This document shows positions 49,401 through 62,280 of a stretch of DNA of 64,000 bases, piece after piece. Each line of letters opens with the position of its first letter. Within the stretch, counting starts at the first letter, position 1. The DNA lies in contig OX637288.1 in the NCBI GenBank assembly GCA_951799445.1, positions 25,523,288 through 25,587,287 of the forward strand, in the 5' to 3' direction. The notes beneath the pieces are model-generated. The model did not search any database. It worked only from the letters and a program-made list of their open reading frames with translations, and was not told where the DNA came from. A program made the translations under genes and the position numbers. The stretch is from Pseudisothecium myosuroides. Lineage: Eukaryota > Streptophyta > Bryopsida > Hypnales > Lembophyllaceae.

Positions 49401-49861
49401 CTATGTGGTTGTTTTCTTCATGTTTATCAATCATTTTCTTTCCACAATCTTTATCTTCATATTTGCTTTCAAGCATCACACAAGGGCTATCTTCACTACC
49501 CCAAATCCTACATTTATTTTGATCAACACCAGTAATGTAGTCTTGTCGAAAGTCCTCGTCTCTTGAAGATCTTATAGGACTCTTTTCTAATGGTTGCTCC
49601 ATTTTATAAGCAATTTCACCTCCATAGTAGTTGTCAGTATCAAGTTCCAACATACTATGCATCCATTTTTTATTGTCGTATTGTTTAAGAGGCTCATAAG
49701 CAATTCCTCTCTGCTCTTTAGACAACCCTTCCCTCTTATCATAAGAACAAGAAGGTTGCCTATGTCTAGGGACAAAATTTTCATTTTCATGTGTCTTTTT
49801 TGAGGTGAACCTTTTTGAGGAGCCATTGGTTTCTATTGTTGTCAATCTAAGCTCTGGGCTC
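40490..49861 (-). CDS. Long coiled-coil protein, 14 exons recovered, 5' end not found
   Basis: Minus-strand exons, 5' to 3': 49861-48906, 48427-48318, 48183-48073, 47121-46945, 46490-46326, 46116-45991, 45663-45409, 44715-44512, 43905-43747, 43542-43483, 43366-43121, 41967-41821, 41471-41351 and 40800-40490. They total 3,148 nt, at least 1,048 aa, with compatible phases. The first recovered exon encodes a polar region without clear domains. A short conserved-looking FDSRFLKRLNK follows. From the fourth recovered exon on, the protein is mostly charged heptad-rich coiled coil (for example VEELERLVAEERKKFQEV and LKRLEVHLKQEIARLKDEL). The tail is Lys/Ser-rich and ends CNEIMPFSC. The first recovered exon begins in mid-codon, so an upstream start exon is missing. 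Its donor (48906) is the least certain boundary. The layout recalls centriole or basal-body scaffold proteins such as CEP162, which would suit a plant with flagellate sperm, but this is a guess from style, not homology. Confidence 0.8.
42163..42322. mobile_element. MITE in an intron of the coiled-coil gene
   Basis: GGGCAATTTTGTTAAAATG at the left pairs with CATTTTAACAAAATTGCCC at the right, both bordered by TA-rich sequence (possible TA duplication, Tc1/mariner-like). It lies in the intron between exons 43366-43121 and 41967-41821. Confidence 0.7.
46553..46735. repeat. Unclassified dispersed repeat, intronic copy
   Basis: AAAGGACTAGGAAGCCCAAATT and TAGTAGTTTGAATAGGTC followed by ATGATGAC match 52451-52530 in order. 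A weaker relative may lie at 40150-40320. Ends were not defined. It lies in the intron between exons 47121-46945 and 46490-46326. Confidence 0.45.
47585..47735. mobile_element. MITE-like inverted repeat in an intron of the coiled-coil gene
   Basis: TTTTAAGTATAGT at the left pairs with ACTATACTTAAAA at the right, and ATGACCTTTTAGGAGATTTT pairs with AAAATCTCCTAAAAGATCAT inside. It lies in the intron between exons 48183-48073 and 47121-46945. The superfamily is unclear. Confidence 0.65.
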
Positions 49862-52800
49862 CTACAAGATTACGATACTTCAAATGAAGCTCGTACAAAA
49901 CATCACAACAAGCATCTCAAGGCAGTTAATGACTATATACTAAGTAGTGATGTAGTGTTAGTTTTTTCTTCATGAACAAGACTGCTACATATCTTCCACA
50001 ATAAGTGATTACATTTCTCTAGACAAGGCTTGAGGACTAGCAAAATATTTACAACAAGACATATTTATTTATAGCTCATTGCAAGAACAAAGTGGTCTTA
50101 TCCATTTGGTTGTATTGCAAATTTATATTATTTGGATCGCACCAAAAACTAATCAAATGAACAAGCTCAATCACAAGAAGCCGTGCTATACAAACATCCA
50201 TATAATTTTATCATTCAATGTTAATATTCCTTATCCATAGCTTTCTACACAAAGTGTAAAGTCCTTGAAAGAACTCTCTAACTTCTAACCATTCACATTG
50301 CCACATTTCTGAAAATACAATTAAAAGGACTACTTTTCAAGGCTTGTGTGGACAAATGAAAATTAGTATAGGAGTGGCATAGGAATGTAGTGGCATGGAG
50401 ATCTACAAGTACCTTAGATTTTGAGACATGAATGACTTGCACTCTGAATTTCCAATTTTGAAAGGTAAACTAGGTGAAATATTGTTAGCTATATAGTTTA
50501 TTGATTCCCTGCATACAAAATTAATAACAATCAATCTTATAGCACAACCACATTTATATACTTCAACAACGCTCTTGAATGCTATTAGATCTTGGCCCTT
50601 TGAATAGATTCTTATTAATTTGAGCTTTTGTCAATATGGAGAGGCAATACTTGATGTTCACATCATCTAATGGTTAGATTACAAGTCTAGAAGGCCAATA
50701 TTAATGAAATTAATAGTACTTATATATTCATTAGCTAATGTTGATTTAACTTATTGCATCTGAACAATTGAACAACAACATCAAATTGTCTAAAGATACA
50801 AAGGATGTAACAAGCATTTCCAAAAGAGAAATGGGTATAGATTCCTAGAGCAATACCAATTATTTAAGGTTATCAGAGAAATAAGATTTTTGCACTTCCT
50901 TGGCTTTAGAGTCGGTGGCTAAGTCAAACCATTTTTGCAAATTGTCTCCCCTTACTTGCATCACTACACATTCTAAACAATATTAGATGAACATTTGACC
51001 AATTGGATCAATAGACCTTTCATGACAATTATTTGTAATGGTAGCTTTAACAAACTTGATAATAAGGATATTGAATTCTATCAATGAAAAATGCAAATCT
51101 TATCTCATGGTTACTTATGAGCTGGGATTCATACAAGGGAAATGAACAAAAAAAAACACTTTATTCCCTTAAAATCCAATTTGCACTTCATTTGGAGGTG
51201 TATTAGTGCGTGAGTGTTTGAGACGCACTTGAATAAGCTAGCAAAGGTGGAGTAGACATGTTCGTAGACGAAGACTATGAATTGGACATGAACAATATCT
51301 GAACCTCAACACCAAAAAATGTTGCGCCCTTAGAAGCATTGGTTGCATACAAGTAAAATCATCCATCTCCCTCCTTGCAAAAAAGGAGTCCATTGTCAAT
51401 ATAGAATCTACAATACCTAATAACTCCTCCTCAAAGAAACTTGATCTCTAAGGATAAAAATAAATTGTATTTGTCAAAGCAACAAGTGTGAGATCACATA
51501 CTTGCGATTTTAAGATTATAGTTTAAAATTAATTAAACACTGTGTGTAAATAGGAGTGAAATGATAAGCTTAAAATAATTCATTGCATTTATGACATCTT
51601 AGAATACATAAATTGTCCAATTGATCTCAAATGGATGGTAGAAGATTTTGTTTTCCTAAGTCTTCTTAGCATGCCACGCTTGTGTTACTTGGACTATTGT
51701 ATAATTGACAAATAAAAAAGCATTCTTACAAGAATCAAGATGTAGAATTTCTTGTTATCTCAAGCTTCTTGCTTTGACTAGTGAAATCTAAAGTGACCTT
51801 GCATATGAATTCATGCAGATATAGAAGGAAAAACATGCCTTTTTTCAATAAAATGGTTTGCATGCTTTCTCTTCAGCAAATGAAAATAAATGTGTTCTAC
51901 ATTTTGTTTGCAACTTAAGTCAGCTAAAGTTTTTTCCAAATCGAACACACTTTGATTCAAATTTATGCAACAACAATATGTATGGCCCATTTCACTTGCA
52001 CGAGTCACTTTTCACTTGTTTACCTTTTTTCACGTGATGCTTTGGTTAACATTTATGAATCTCATACTTTTCTTAAGCAATGCTACTTGTTCTTTCATTA
52101 AAAAGAAAGTGCAGATTGATATGGCATTTAAGGATCTCGTGCAACCCACTATTTGAAGTCCACACAGTACAATCCAAATCAAAATACAAACTTTCTTTTA
52201 GCTCAAACCTTTACAAAAATCCTTAAAGACCAAATTCAAATTAATTTAAATTATTGGATTGCTTTTAGAAACTACTAAATCTTATTCTCTTTTGGAAGCC
52301 CAATATATGATTTCTTCATAATGATAGCTATAAAACTAGCCTACAATTCCTTAGACTAGCATCCTCATGCAAAACATAATTGAAGTAGATAAAAACCAAC
52401 ATTACATGAACATTACACAAAGAATGCTCTACATACAAACCTTTGCCCCGAAAGGTTTAAAAAGTCCAAATTCAATATTGTACTTCATCTTTTTCTAGTA
52501 ATTTTGAATAGGTCCAATGATGACTTTTTAATCCAATTTTATTTATATTTAGACTAAAAAATGCAATTTTCTTCATGGATTCTAACAAAAGATAAAATTT
52601 CACTAATGAAAAATTATATTTTTCACAATATGACCAATTGAATTGGTCATATTATAAACCCAAATTTATTTTACAATTCCATAATAGGGATAATGAAACC
52701 ACAACGAAAAGATGAGAAAACAATGCTATGCACTTAGCTATTCAAGCCAACAAATATGGAAGAAAAAAAATAGAACATCAAGGCCTATAGAATATGCAAA

Positions 52801-53320
52801 AAAACACAAAATTGAAGGCAAGAAAAGCTCAAGCTAGTGATCATAGTGTATGCAAACAAAATGCACTAATTCCAAGTGGCAAAAAGTTAGGTTTTCTCAC
52901 ATTGTAGGAGCTGGAGGTGAATGATGTGTTCCACAAGTTGATTGTAGTTGTGGATGTTGACAAGGAAATTTGATTGCTTCGGGAATTAAATGAAGCTGAT
53001 GTGCAATGAGTGAGTGTATGGGAACGAATGAAACAAAGCTAGCATGGACGAGGAGATCAAAGGAGGGATGTGAAGAGCTCCTCCAACACTTAACAGTTGC
53101 GGTCTTTTGAGACAGGGAGTTGGTGCATTTGTCATCTCAATGTCCATTGGTGTCTCCACCAAGAACACTTTCAAAACCCTCATAGAAGAAAGACAAATAA
53201 AGACAAAAGATGCATGAAAAATAAACATGACAATGATACAACCCAAAATCAAGCCAGATGCTCATATTAAAAATCATAAAGACCACCTGCAATAACATTA
53301 CAAAAGAAAAATTCTCCAAA
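49862..53320 (-). other. Region expected to hold the missing 5' exon(s) of the coiled-coil gene
   Basis: No confident exon was found. Two weak candidates exist on the minus strand. One is a block near 51950-51885 reading SVFDLEKTLADLSCKQN before a donor-like GTAGAA. The other is an ATG at about 53146 (MDIEMTNAPTPCLKRPQL), in sequence richer in G and C, which runs to a stop at 52986 without a convincing donor. An acceptor-like TGCAG lies at 53285-53289. The rest is AT-rich with no recognisable gene. Confidence 0.25.
52445..52660. repeat. Unclassified dispersed repeat, second copy
   Basis: Shares AAAGG...GTCCAAATT and TAGTAATTTTGAATAGGTC followed by ATGATGAC with the copy at 46553. The body is AT-rich and without coding signal. 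Confidence 0.45.
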
Positions 53321-56300
53321 TTTTGAAAAAAAATTGAATTAGCTAGTTTCCCTAAAAACTATTTGAATAGTTGCTAGTTGGATAAACAACAAAAATTTAG
53401 CAATAAAGACTATTTTAGTTTTAATTAAATATTCTGAATAAAACTTAAAAACTTTACATACTTAAAATTTTATAATTAATTTAATAATTAAACTTTAAAG
53501 TTAGTTTAATTAATTAATTAATTAATTTTTTTAAATTCAGTGTAGAAATTTCAATATTCTAAATTCATTAATTTATCAAATAAATTTTTATAAATTGGAA
53601 ATATCTTTATTCATAGGTTTTTAAATTCTAAATTCTAAATATTTTATATCTTCAATATTTTATTATTTTATAATTATAATTAATAATTTGATCATAATTA
53701 TTTGCAAAGAGAGCAGTAGAACCTTAATGCAACAACAATAGTACAACATTGATTTTTAGTTTATCTACGCAAAACATGTTATTTTTGTAGTGTTATAACT
53801 TTGCAATGATACTTGGTAATATAAGTAGTTCAATCATATTTTATTGCAATATTAAAATTTACATCATATTTCAAATTTCAAAATATATAATCTGTCAAAT
53901 TTTTAATTAAATATTAAAATTTATTAAAATACTATATTTATAAATTTATAAATTTCAAATCAATAAACTATTATTTTTTTGATTGGTTAGTTTACAAATT
54001 AATATCATGATTTTATTATAAATAAATAATTCATAATTTTATAATTTAAAAAAATTACATATATATTCATGAATTTTAAGGTTTTATAATTTCAAATAAT
54101 TAGACGTCATTGAAAGTAGATTGAAAAACACTAATGCTTTAGTATTGAAATAATATTAATACTTCTATCTATACAAGACACATAAAATACAAATCAATTA
54201 TTTTAAAGGCCTTTGAGGTTCAAGATATCCTTTCAAACTCCTTTGCACAACTCAATACTAACCATTTTTTTCTCTTTGTCTCAAGGTTGCCAACTTTTGT
54301 AGTGTCTTGTAGGTAGGTTGGTTAATGATTAAAACTAGAGCACTAGTTTCATAACCCATCTAAATTTTGGATAAAATCTTAAAAAATTCTACTATATGTC
54401 TGTTAGTTTATATTAGATGACTTAAAGTTTTTCCTCAAGAATTTTCTTTGGCGCATCTCGGGATAAGTTTTTTTAGAAATAGTTTTAATCATATACTTTC
54501 CTACAATGCTTCATCTCCCAAAAATTAGTTTTATCTTTCGGTGCTTTATTCCTTTTAGGATTTTATTTCATTTGTGCTTATATTTTGTATCAATATATTG
54601 GTGTAGGCCCTTATATTGTCACCTTGGTCTCAATTTCTCTTTTGTTTAGGTTTTAAACCTTGATAGTATTCTTTTAATATAAAAAGATTCAAAAAAAAAT
54701 GTTTTAAGGGCACATGTATACATATACCAAAATCCTAATATGGTCTTTAGAACTAGAAAGACATTTTTAGAAACCTCATGGTTGAAATTATGGTTCCAAT
54801 CTTGGAGATGATCCAAAATTGGGATTTATCATATTGTATCCTAGAATAGTTTTTTTAGAAGTCGATTGTTGCAATCAACTACAATAAAATCCTAAAAAAT
54901 ACCTAAAGTTGCGGTAAAAATTTTTAAAAAGTAAAAATAGAAGTTTTGAATAATAATAATATGCCTTGACAAGTTTCGTAAGGTTCCAATAACAAAAAAG
55001 ACCCAAGTTGATAGCTCTAACAATTATCGGCTAATTTTTAAATGGAATGAGTTGTTGACTAACATTGTAAGAGCATCTAACATTTGAATAAGGGTCAAAT
55101 AGGGGTCTTTGTTTATTCCAACAATCCTTTTGAATTGTCCACGCAAGTCAAAGCCCTTTAGACACAAATTCTTCATTCTAAGATTTTACGAGTTGTAATT
55201 GGAAATTCTGCCAACTTTGCAAGTCCAAATTATCGGGGAAAATAATCAAGGAATTTACTAGGCTAATTTGAATCTTTTGAAGCCCATTGCATACTTGGTA
55301 TTTGATATGGAGCTTTTCTCCCAAAAAATAGATTTGTCAACCAATGTAGATTTGATTTTCTTTAATTTTGGAGTAAATTAGCATTAGAACTCAAAAAAAT
55401 CTTGAAATTAAAGGAAGGAAGTGAGGCCTTTAGAAATATATAAAATGCGTCTTCCCCTCTTTCCAATTTATTTTTATTTTGAAACTTTTCTTCATAAAGT
55501 TATTTTGGTTAATTTAGTCAAGTTGACTCTAAAGACTTTAGTCTTTAATACAGCAAGTGTTTACACACATATCAACATTGCTAGAGAAACAATGTTTTAT
55601 TCTTATTTTTTGATGTTTATGGTTTTGTAGATTATTATCAAAAAAAAAAATTATGTTTCTTAAGTATTGGAGTCTTACACTACCATAGTTGTAGGTTAGG
55701 ATTAGTGAAAAATAATTCTAAAAATAAATGCCAAAATTTTTGGAAACTCATTTTTTCAGAAAGCAAAAAAATTGCCAGCAAAAAAAAGAATATTAGAAAA
55801 AATTTAATTTTGGCATCTATCAAATCCTATTTTTTTTTTTAAATTTTTTGCAGAGATGCGCCAACCCTGTCCTATACTAACAGTAATTTCTAGTGCAAAA
55901 TTTTATTATAGCAACTTGCCACCCTATTGCAAAATTCTCAAGGGTGTTGCTATGACAATTAGTGTTGGTTGATGGTTCTTATCTCATGTTATATTTGAGG
56001 TTATATTGTCTATTTTAAGTACTGATTAGGATCACACTAACTCATGTGATGGCAAAGCTTTGACTTAGACTAAGAAGTGTAAAAATCTCCCTTCTCTTTT
56101 GCCATTCTCCTTCCAATTGTTGGAGTTTGCATTTCCAAAATAAATGTGCCAGCAAAATTTTGATAGCTGTACCAAAACCTAACCCTTACTTTTCTTGTTT
56201 TTTTTGTTATAGTTTTTTTAGTTTATTTATTCCAAGTATCCCAAGGTCCAAGTCATTATTAAAATTTGGTTAAAGTTAGGGCTACACTTAGACTTTGTCA

Positions 56301-57834
56301 GGAGGGAGCAATTTTAGCAAAGATCCTACATCCAATCATTTTTAGGTTTCTCTTACACCGCACAATTGTGGGAGTGTCTTACTTCGATTATCTAACTAAG
56401 AAATATATATAGCAGTTGTTCATATAGGAGCAATTATTTGTCAAATTTCATGTTTAGGATGTCAAGATTGACTGATTTTTTATATTGTTGTATACTAGGT
56501 TCACACTTATTAGTTGAGATGGTAGGGTAGGAGCGCCTTTATTGTTCAACATAATATCTTTAGTTTTGTCCAATTAATGAAATTGTTGGTAAGTTGGATA
56601 AGAAAAAAGTAGCATTAGGCTTTCATGGCATTTTTTGACACAATTCAAATACAACTCAACCCGGAAACAACCGGCATGTGGCTATAGAAAAAACAGCATC
56701 CATGATTGTGGCTCTTTAAATTGTGACTCTGTTGTTGTAGAGGAGAATTCAAAATTGAAGGAAAATTTGTCCACATGGTAGGTTAGAATGTTAGTTGGAT
56801 TAAACGTGTGGTTTTGAAGAAGTAGCTCTCTGAGTTCCATCCTAAACTAGAGTGAGAAACAAGCATCCCTGTAGTCAAGCATAAAATACGTGTAGAAGTA
56901 TAAATTCAAAAATTGTAAGAGCTCATAAGTTGACAAGGATCTACAATAATATCAAAAACCCAAATGTGGTAGAAATAAATAACAATGTCAGTCTAGAAGA
57001 CTTTAATCAAAGAAAGATAATCAAAATGCGGCATTACATTTTCTAAAAGTGAGTGAACAAATAAACAAGATATTGTCTTCACTTTGCCCGATCAAAACTT
57101 TGTTGACTTTGGATATAGCAAAAACAGTTGACAATTATCATATGCACTGTCTGCATAGAAATTTCTCACAATGGACTTAAATAATACAACCCAAACTTGT
57201 CTCCATGTTGACCATTTTAGAATCTCATATGTATTAACAGAAATTAGAGTCACAAAGGAACGTCAACAAGATCATAGACTTGTTGCATTCAACAAGAGAA
57301 GATATTAGTAGGTACAAGAGACTCACCATAAACTACAAATTGCAGAAGCTTATGAACTACCGATCAAATCAATAATATCTTCTAAGAATTACGGTCAAGA
57401 TTTATAATTGATGAAGAAATGTTTACATGGTTATGGACATAGTTGTTGCAACTACGTGGATCAAAATTTGACAATGCTTCAAAGTCATCCTTCTATTCTT
57501 GGGACCCCTGCAACTCTTATGTAATGGCTCGAGTTCTTGCAAGTTATGTAGAACCAATCCCAAGTCCCTAAATCTACACATCTTTAGGATTTCATGCTTA
57601 CATAAAAACCATACCTAACTTTCTAAAAGTTTATATTAGCTTGTGTCACTTTGGCAACCAAGTAGGTTTGGCATTTACTAAAGACCACTAGTATGAATAC
57701 CATCCAATTGCCTACTTTGAAAGCAACAATTTCAGTCTTGACAAAGTCAAAGTGTAGCCATAAAATAGTGACTTAAAAATTTGGGAAATTACCGACCTAA
57801 TTTGCTCCCCTTCAATATGTATGTATGTACGTAT
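53321..57834. other. AT-rich intergenic DNA
   Basis: Very AT-rich, including a TTAA-type microsatellite (TAAT repeats) at about 53508-53528. No gene, splice pattern or bounded element recognised. Confidence 0.55.
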
Positions 57835-59304
57835 GAACTTCTAAAGGACCATTGTCCCTTTGGGAGACAATTTGAATTTTGGGCAGATACCTATGGTCTC
57901 AATTTTTGTCATGAGTTCTTAAAACTTTTTTTGAAGATATAAATATTTATTAGCTTTGTAGGAATATATATTTTTTTTCTAATGGTGCCTAGGAACAAAA
58001 TTTATTTCCAAATAAGCTCAAAATAAGGGAGACTGGCAACAAAAGAAAATTTGAAAAATTTGAATTTCTTTTCTGAATTTTTTTTTCATAGATTATATTT
58101 TTGTCTACATGGATTCATTTCATTTGGATAAGTGATGTGAAAGTTATGGAAAAATCTTGTTTGGGGGGCAATTAGAGCATCTTCTTGAAAAATTAACTAA
58201 TAGGATTCATTTCTGAATGCAATGTCTACAAATTTTTTTTTAAAGTTCCACATAATTTAGTTTTCTTTCTAGAATAATCTCACCATTGGAATTAGTGCAT
58301 TTTAATTCCATCTTAGAAATATCAATAATTTAGATTTTCCTTCTATCTTGTACCTACTTGTACTTATCAATTTTTTTTAAATGAAAATTAAGGTTTTTAA
58401 AAAAAAAAATTCCCTAGAATTTCAATTCAATTTCCACCATAAAGATTCAAACCTCAAAATTCTATATCGCAAAAAATTTAAGTTAAAAAGGTTCAAAGTC
58501 AAATAATCTACTCCCGCAATGTACAAAAAAACTTGTTTTTTTTTACTTTAACTCCTAAAGGACTAGGGGTGTGCCTTGATTTCCAAAATTGTGAAAATCT
58601 ATTATAAAATGCAACTTAAAACAATATTTTAATGATGACTATCAAACAGTAGTTGTAAAACATGATTTATAAATCACATCCATACAGTTAGATCAACAAA
58701 TATACAAACCAATATTTTACAATAAAATTTGAAGCCAAAAATTGAAAATTCCTTCTAAAATCAATTGTAGATTGAATATTTGTGATTTTTATAAGAATTT
58801 TTTTTATAAGTGCCAAGTTCTTATCATAGTGATTTTTGAAGTCTTTTATTTCATTTTTAAAATTGAATTTGTTTTTGAAGGGTCATTTTTTGAACTAAAA
58901 AACTTACTTTTTGAAGCAAGACCTCCCAATACCCTTTGAATCATAGATTATTTGAAAAGCAAAATCCTCATAATCTATACCGTATAAATGCTAAAGAACT
59001 AATATAAGAATCTTCAAAAAAAATTGATGGATGAAAAAATGCATTTTGGTGAGTTTGGGATGCATTTCCATTCATTAATTGTTCAAAATCTGCACTCATG
59101 GTCCTTAAGGGGTTAAACGCATATATCTTGCAATGTATGTGGTCAAAATTTTAGAAATTTATTTCACACATTTTCACACTACTTAGGTGTAAGATCCTAT
59201 GGTTAGATGTGCAAAAAAAATAATTTTCAATTTTTTTAATTCTTTGCAATTGAAATGACAGTTTTGAGTATTTTTGGTGAAAAAAAGCCTTGGTCATTTA
59301 GGGG
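57835..59304 (+). mobile_element. TTAA MITE family A copy 3, interrupted by a family B element
   Basis: The start is degraded (ACTTCTAAAGGACC instead of CCCCTAAAGGACC) and the 3' end keeps TTTAGGGG with TTAA at 59305-59308. The family A body is collinear with copies 1 and 2 up to 58547 and resumes at 59117. The 561-bp gap is a second element. More diverged than copies 1 and 2. Confidence 0.8.
58552..59112 (+). mobile_element. TTAA MITE family B, nested inside family A copy 3 (561 bp)
   Basis: Starts CTCCTAAAGGAC and ends GTCCTTAAGGGG, flanked by TTAA at 58548-58551 and 59113-59116. In family A copies 1 and 2 the same place reads CTTTAAACGC with one TTAA, that is, the unoccupied site. This shows duplication of exactly TTAA on insertion. 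The interior differs from family A but matches 6840-6940. Confidence 0.88.
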
Positions 59305-59308
59305 TTAA

Positions 59309-61193
59309 AGGATTGCCTACTTTATAGAATTACAACAAGTATGCGTTGTAATCTAATAAATTAGTGTCCGACTTGTGTTCTAAAGGTGGCACTAGTATTA
59401 GTAACTATGCCTAGACACCTCAAATTATGTTGATAAATACTAGTAAAAAAATTGATGCTTCTAAAAAATTGTAAACATACAATGCAAAGTTTTTGCCTCA
59501 TTATTTTGACCAATCTAAGAAACATTGTCTCATAAATAAAGCATATTTACATATCTCTCACACGCAAAAAACCTTGATACTTAAACAAAGCCTTGATACA
59601 TAAGGTAGAGAATTTAGGGTTTGGAAGTCAAGACAAAAGTTTAAGTGAAAGTTGTTGCCTTAGACTAAAGTAATAGCAACAATCCAAAAAATTTAACAAC
59701 TTGGATGAATGCCTAACTTATTTAATTATATTTTAAAATTTATTGATTTTAATATATTATGTTTTGGGTTCCCTAATTATTTATTTGCACAGCTTTAATT
59801 AATTATTAGGCAAGAAGATGCCCATGCTGCTAGCAAACCATGGTAGATTAGTTGCCATCAATTTTTTTAAGACCTAAAGCACCTCTGAACCCAAAGCTAC
59901 AAAGCAAGGCGTGAGCCTAAGTCTATGAAATTAAGGCCCAAAACCAGAGGCTATGAAGTTGGGGTTGAATTGGACAAATCACAAGTCGGGCTAGGTTGTC
60001 AAGGGTGAGCTAGGTTGCCACAAGTGTTGGACTTCCATAGGAAGTTTGGACTCTAGAAAGTCTTATAGCATGAGAATGTACAACAATTATTTAAATAATT
60101 TAGAGCTTGTAATCCAAAATCCACTCCTTGAATTTCATCAATCAACTAGGATTTCAAAGGAAACTGCATGTATTAGAAGTGTAGAGCCAAAAGTCAATCC
60201 ATCCTTTAGATATTAGCCTTAAATAAAAATTTCATGCCATAATATCCATAGCTTAAAAGAAAAAATATCCAAAATGAAAATAGAAAATAGTTTAAAAGAA
60301 AAAAGAAAAAAAGAAAAAAAGAAAAAATAGTTTAGAAGAAGAGCCAAATAATAATAGAAGTTTGAATAGAAATCAAGTTTAAAATTTGATTTTACAAAAT
60401 TTCTAGTTTATAAAAACCTTAAAACTTAAGCTATAAGCAAAAGAAACTAAAACAACATGATCCTATGGAGTTTGAAGAAGGTGAGGTACTTGTCGTAGAA
60501 GTGAGGGAAAATGGAGAGGTAATGATTAGCGCAAATGAGGTAAATGCATAAAAACTCTCTTCCTTCTTGATTTGTTATTTGAGCCAAAAACCACAAGTAT
60601 TTGATACATTTAGGAAAAAATATCTAAAAACTTTTTCTTAATTCTTTAAGAGGAATTAATATGCTAGAATTAGTATAAAAATTTTCAAAGCTTAAATTAA
60701 AATTTAGAAAATAAACGACACCACCAAGTAGTTCATCAAGACTTTAGGCATTAAAATCGTACTTTACAATAAACAAGGATTCAAATTTTAGGCATACATT
60801 CACATAGAAGATTTTGAGAGGTTTGTAGAAACATATTACTCTTGATAAACAAGCAAAATTTGAAGAAGATAGAGTAGGATGAAGTTTGAAAACCCACAAC
60901 TTGAAATAAATTAGAAAAAACTTCAACTTTCACATAGCATTATCTATAAGACACCCAAATTTGGACATCAATTTAAAAGACAAAAGAACCTAGAACAAAA
61001 CCTTTGATGAAGTTTCAATATTTAACTAAAATCGTCCAAAACTCTTGCCAAAACTTTGAGAGTTTCTTATTCATGTTAAGAAGGTCCGATTAGTATGTAC
61101 CACACCATTTCAAAATTTTCATGACTTGTTTGAAATGTTTGAAATTCTAAGTCAAAAAAAAATCTTCTTACCTTTAAAGTCCCATATGTATAC
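59309..61193. other. AT-rich intergenic DNA
   Basis: A GAAAAAA simple repeat lies at about 60297-60327. Otherwise nothing recognised. Confidence 0.5.
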
Positions 61194-61360
61194 GAAACCC
61201 GTGTTTTAGGTGACATCCAATGAAACAATCCGTGTTTTTATGTCAATTGTAATGTCCAATGTAACATCTTGTTGTTACATTGGACGTTATTGTTGACATA
61301 AAAACACGGGTTGATTCATTGGACGTCACCTAAAATCTATCACCTAAAAACATGGGTTTC
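61194..61360. mobile_element. 167-bp palindromic fold-back element
   Basis: GAAACCCGTGTTTTAGGTGA at the left pairs with TCACCTAAAAACATGGGTTTC-type sequence at the right, and pairing continues through most of the element (ACATTGGAC/GTCCAATGT) except a 16-nt asymmetry. It interrupts the start of family A copy 4. No convincing target duplication. Confidence 0.75.
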
Positions 61361-61371
61361 TTATAGTGCAA

Positions 61372-62276
61372 CTTTGTCCCCTTAGAGGACAAAATGGATT
61401 TAGGGCAAGTTCCTATGGTCTCAATATTCTTTGTGACTTTTTGAAACTTTTTGTAAAGATAGAAAATACATTAGCTTTATAGGAATGTAATTTTTATTTC
61501 AATCGGTGCACAAGAGCAAAAGTTATGGCATAAATAGCCAAAATTTTAGTTTAGTGGATAGAAAAATATCCCCACAAAAACTTGAAATAATTTTTTTTTA
61601 AATTTATTTCACATAGATTATATTTTTATCTATATGGGAAGTTTTTATTCATAATTAACATTTGGATTAATAATGTGAATGTTATGGGAAATCTTGTTTT
61701 TGGGCAATCAAAGGATTTTCTTAAAGAAAATGACTTGTAGAATTCATTTTTGACATCAATTTTGAGAATTAAAACAAAAAAGAAGATTTGCAAGGTTATA
61801 TTCACTTGCTAGAACAATCTCATTGTTAATATTAGTGTATTTCAATCCATCTTAGAGCTATAAACGGTTTAGTTTTCCCTTCAATCTTAAGCCTACTTCC
61901 GATTAACAATTTTTTTTATGAATGAAATTTTTTTTTTTTCTAGTTGTTTTTGAGACACTCAAATTAGTTTCTCAATATCAAAAATTAAAAATTAAAATTA
62001 CTAGTAGAAAATTTTTTAATTAAGAAGATTCAAAGTCAAAAAATCTAGCCCAACAAGGTGCAAAAAAGACTTGTTTTCTTCACTTCAAATGCAAATATCT
62101 TGCAATTTATGCAATCAAAGTTTTTGAAATTTCTTCCATACATTTATGCACTAGCCCAGTAAGAGATCCTACGGTTAGATATACAAAAAAAAAAAAATTA
62201 AAGTTTTTTTCTTTTTGCAATAGAAATGGCAATTTTGAGTGTTTTTGATGAAAAAAAGGCCTTGGGACTGTAGGGG
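61372..62276 (+). mobile_element. TTAA MITE family A copy 4, 5' end disrupted
   Basis: Collinear with family A from TTTGTCCCCTTAGAGGAC to CTTGGGACTGTAGGGG, followed by TTAA at 62277-62280. The first bases are missing or displaced by the fold-back element just upstream; TTTAAAGTCCC at about 61173 may be the original edge. Confidence 0.7.
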
Positions 62277-62280
62277 TTAA

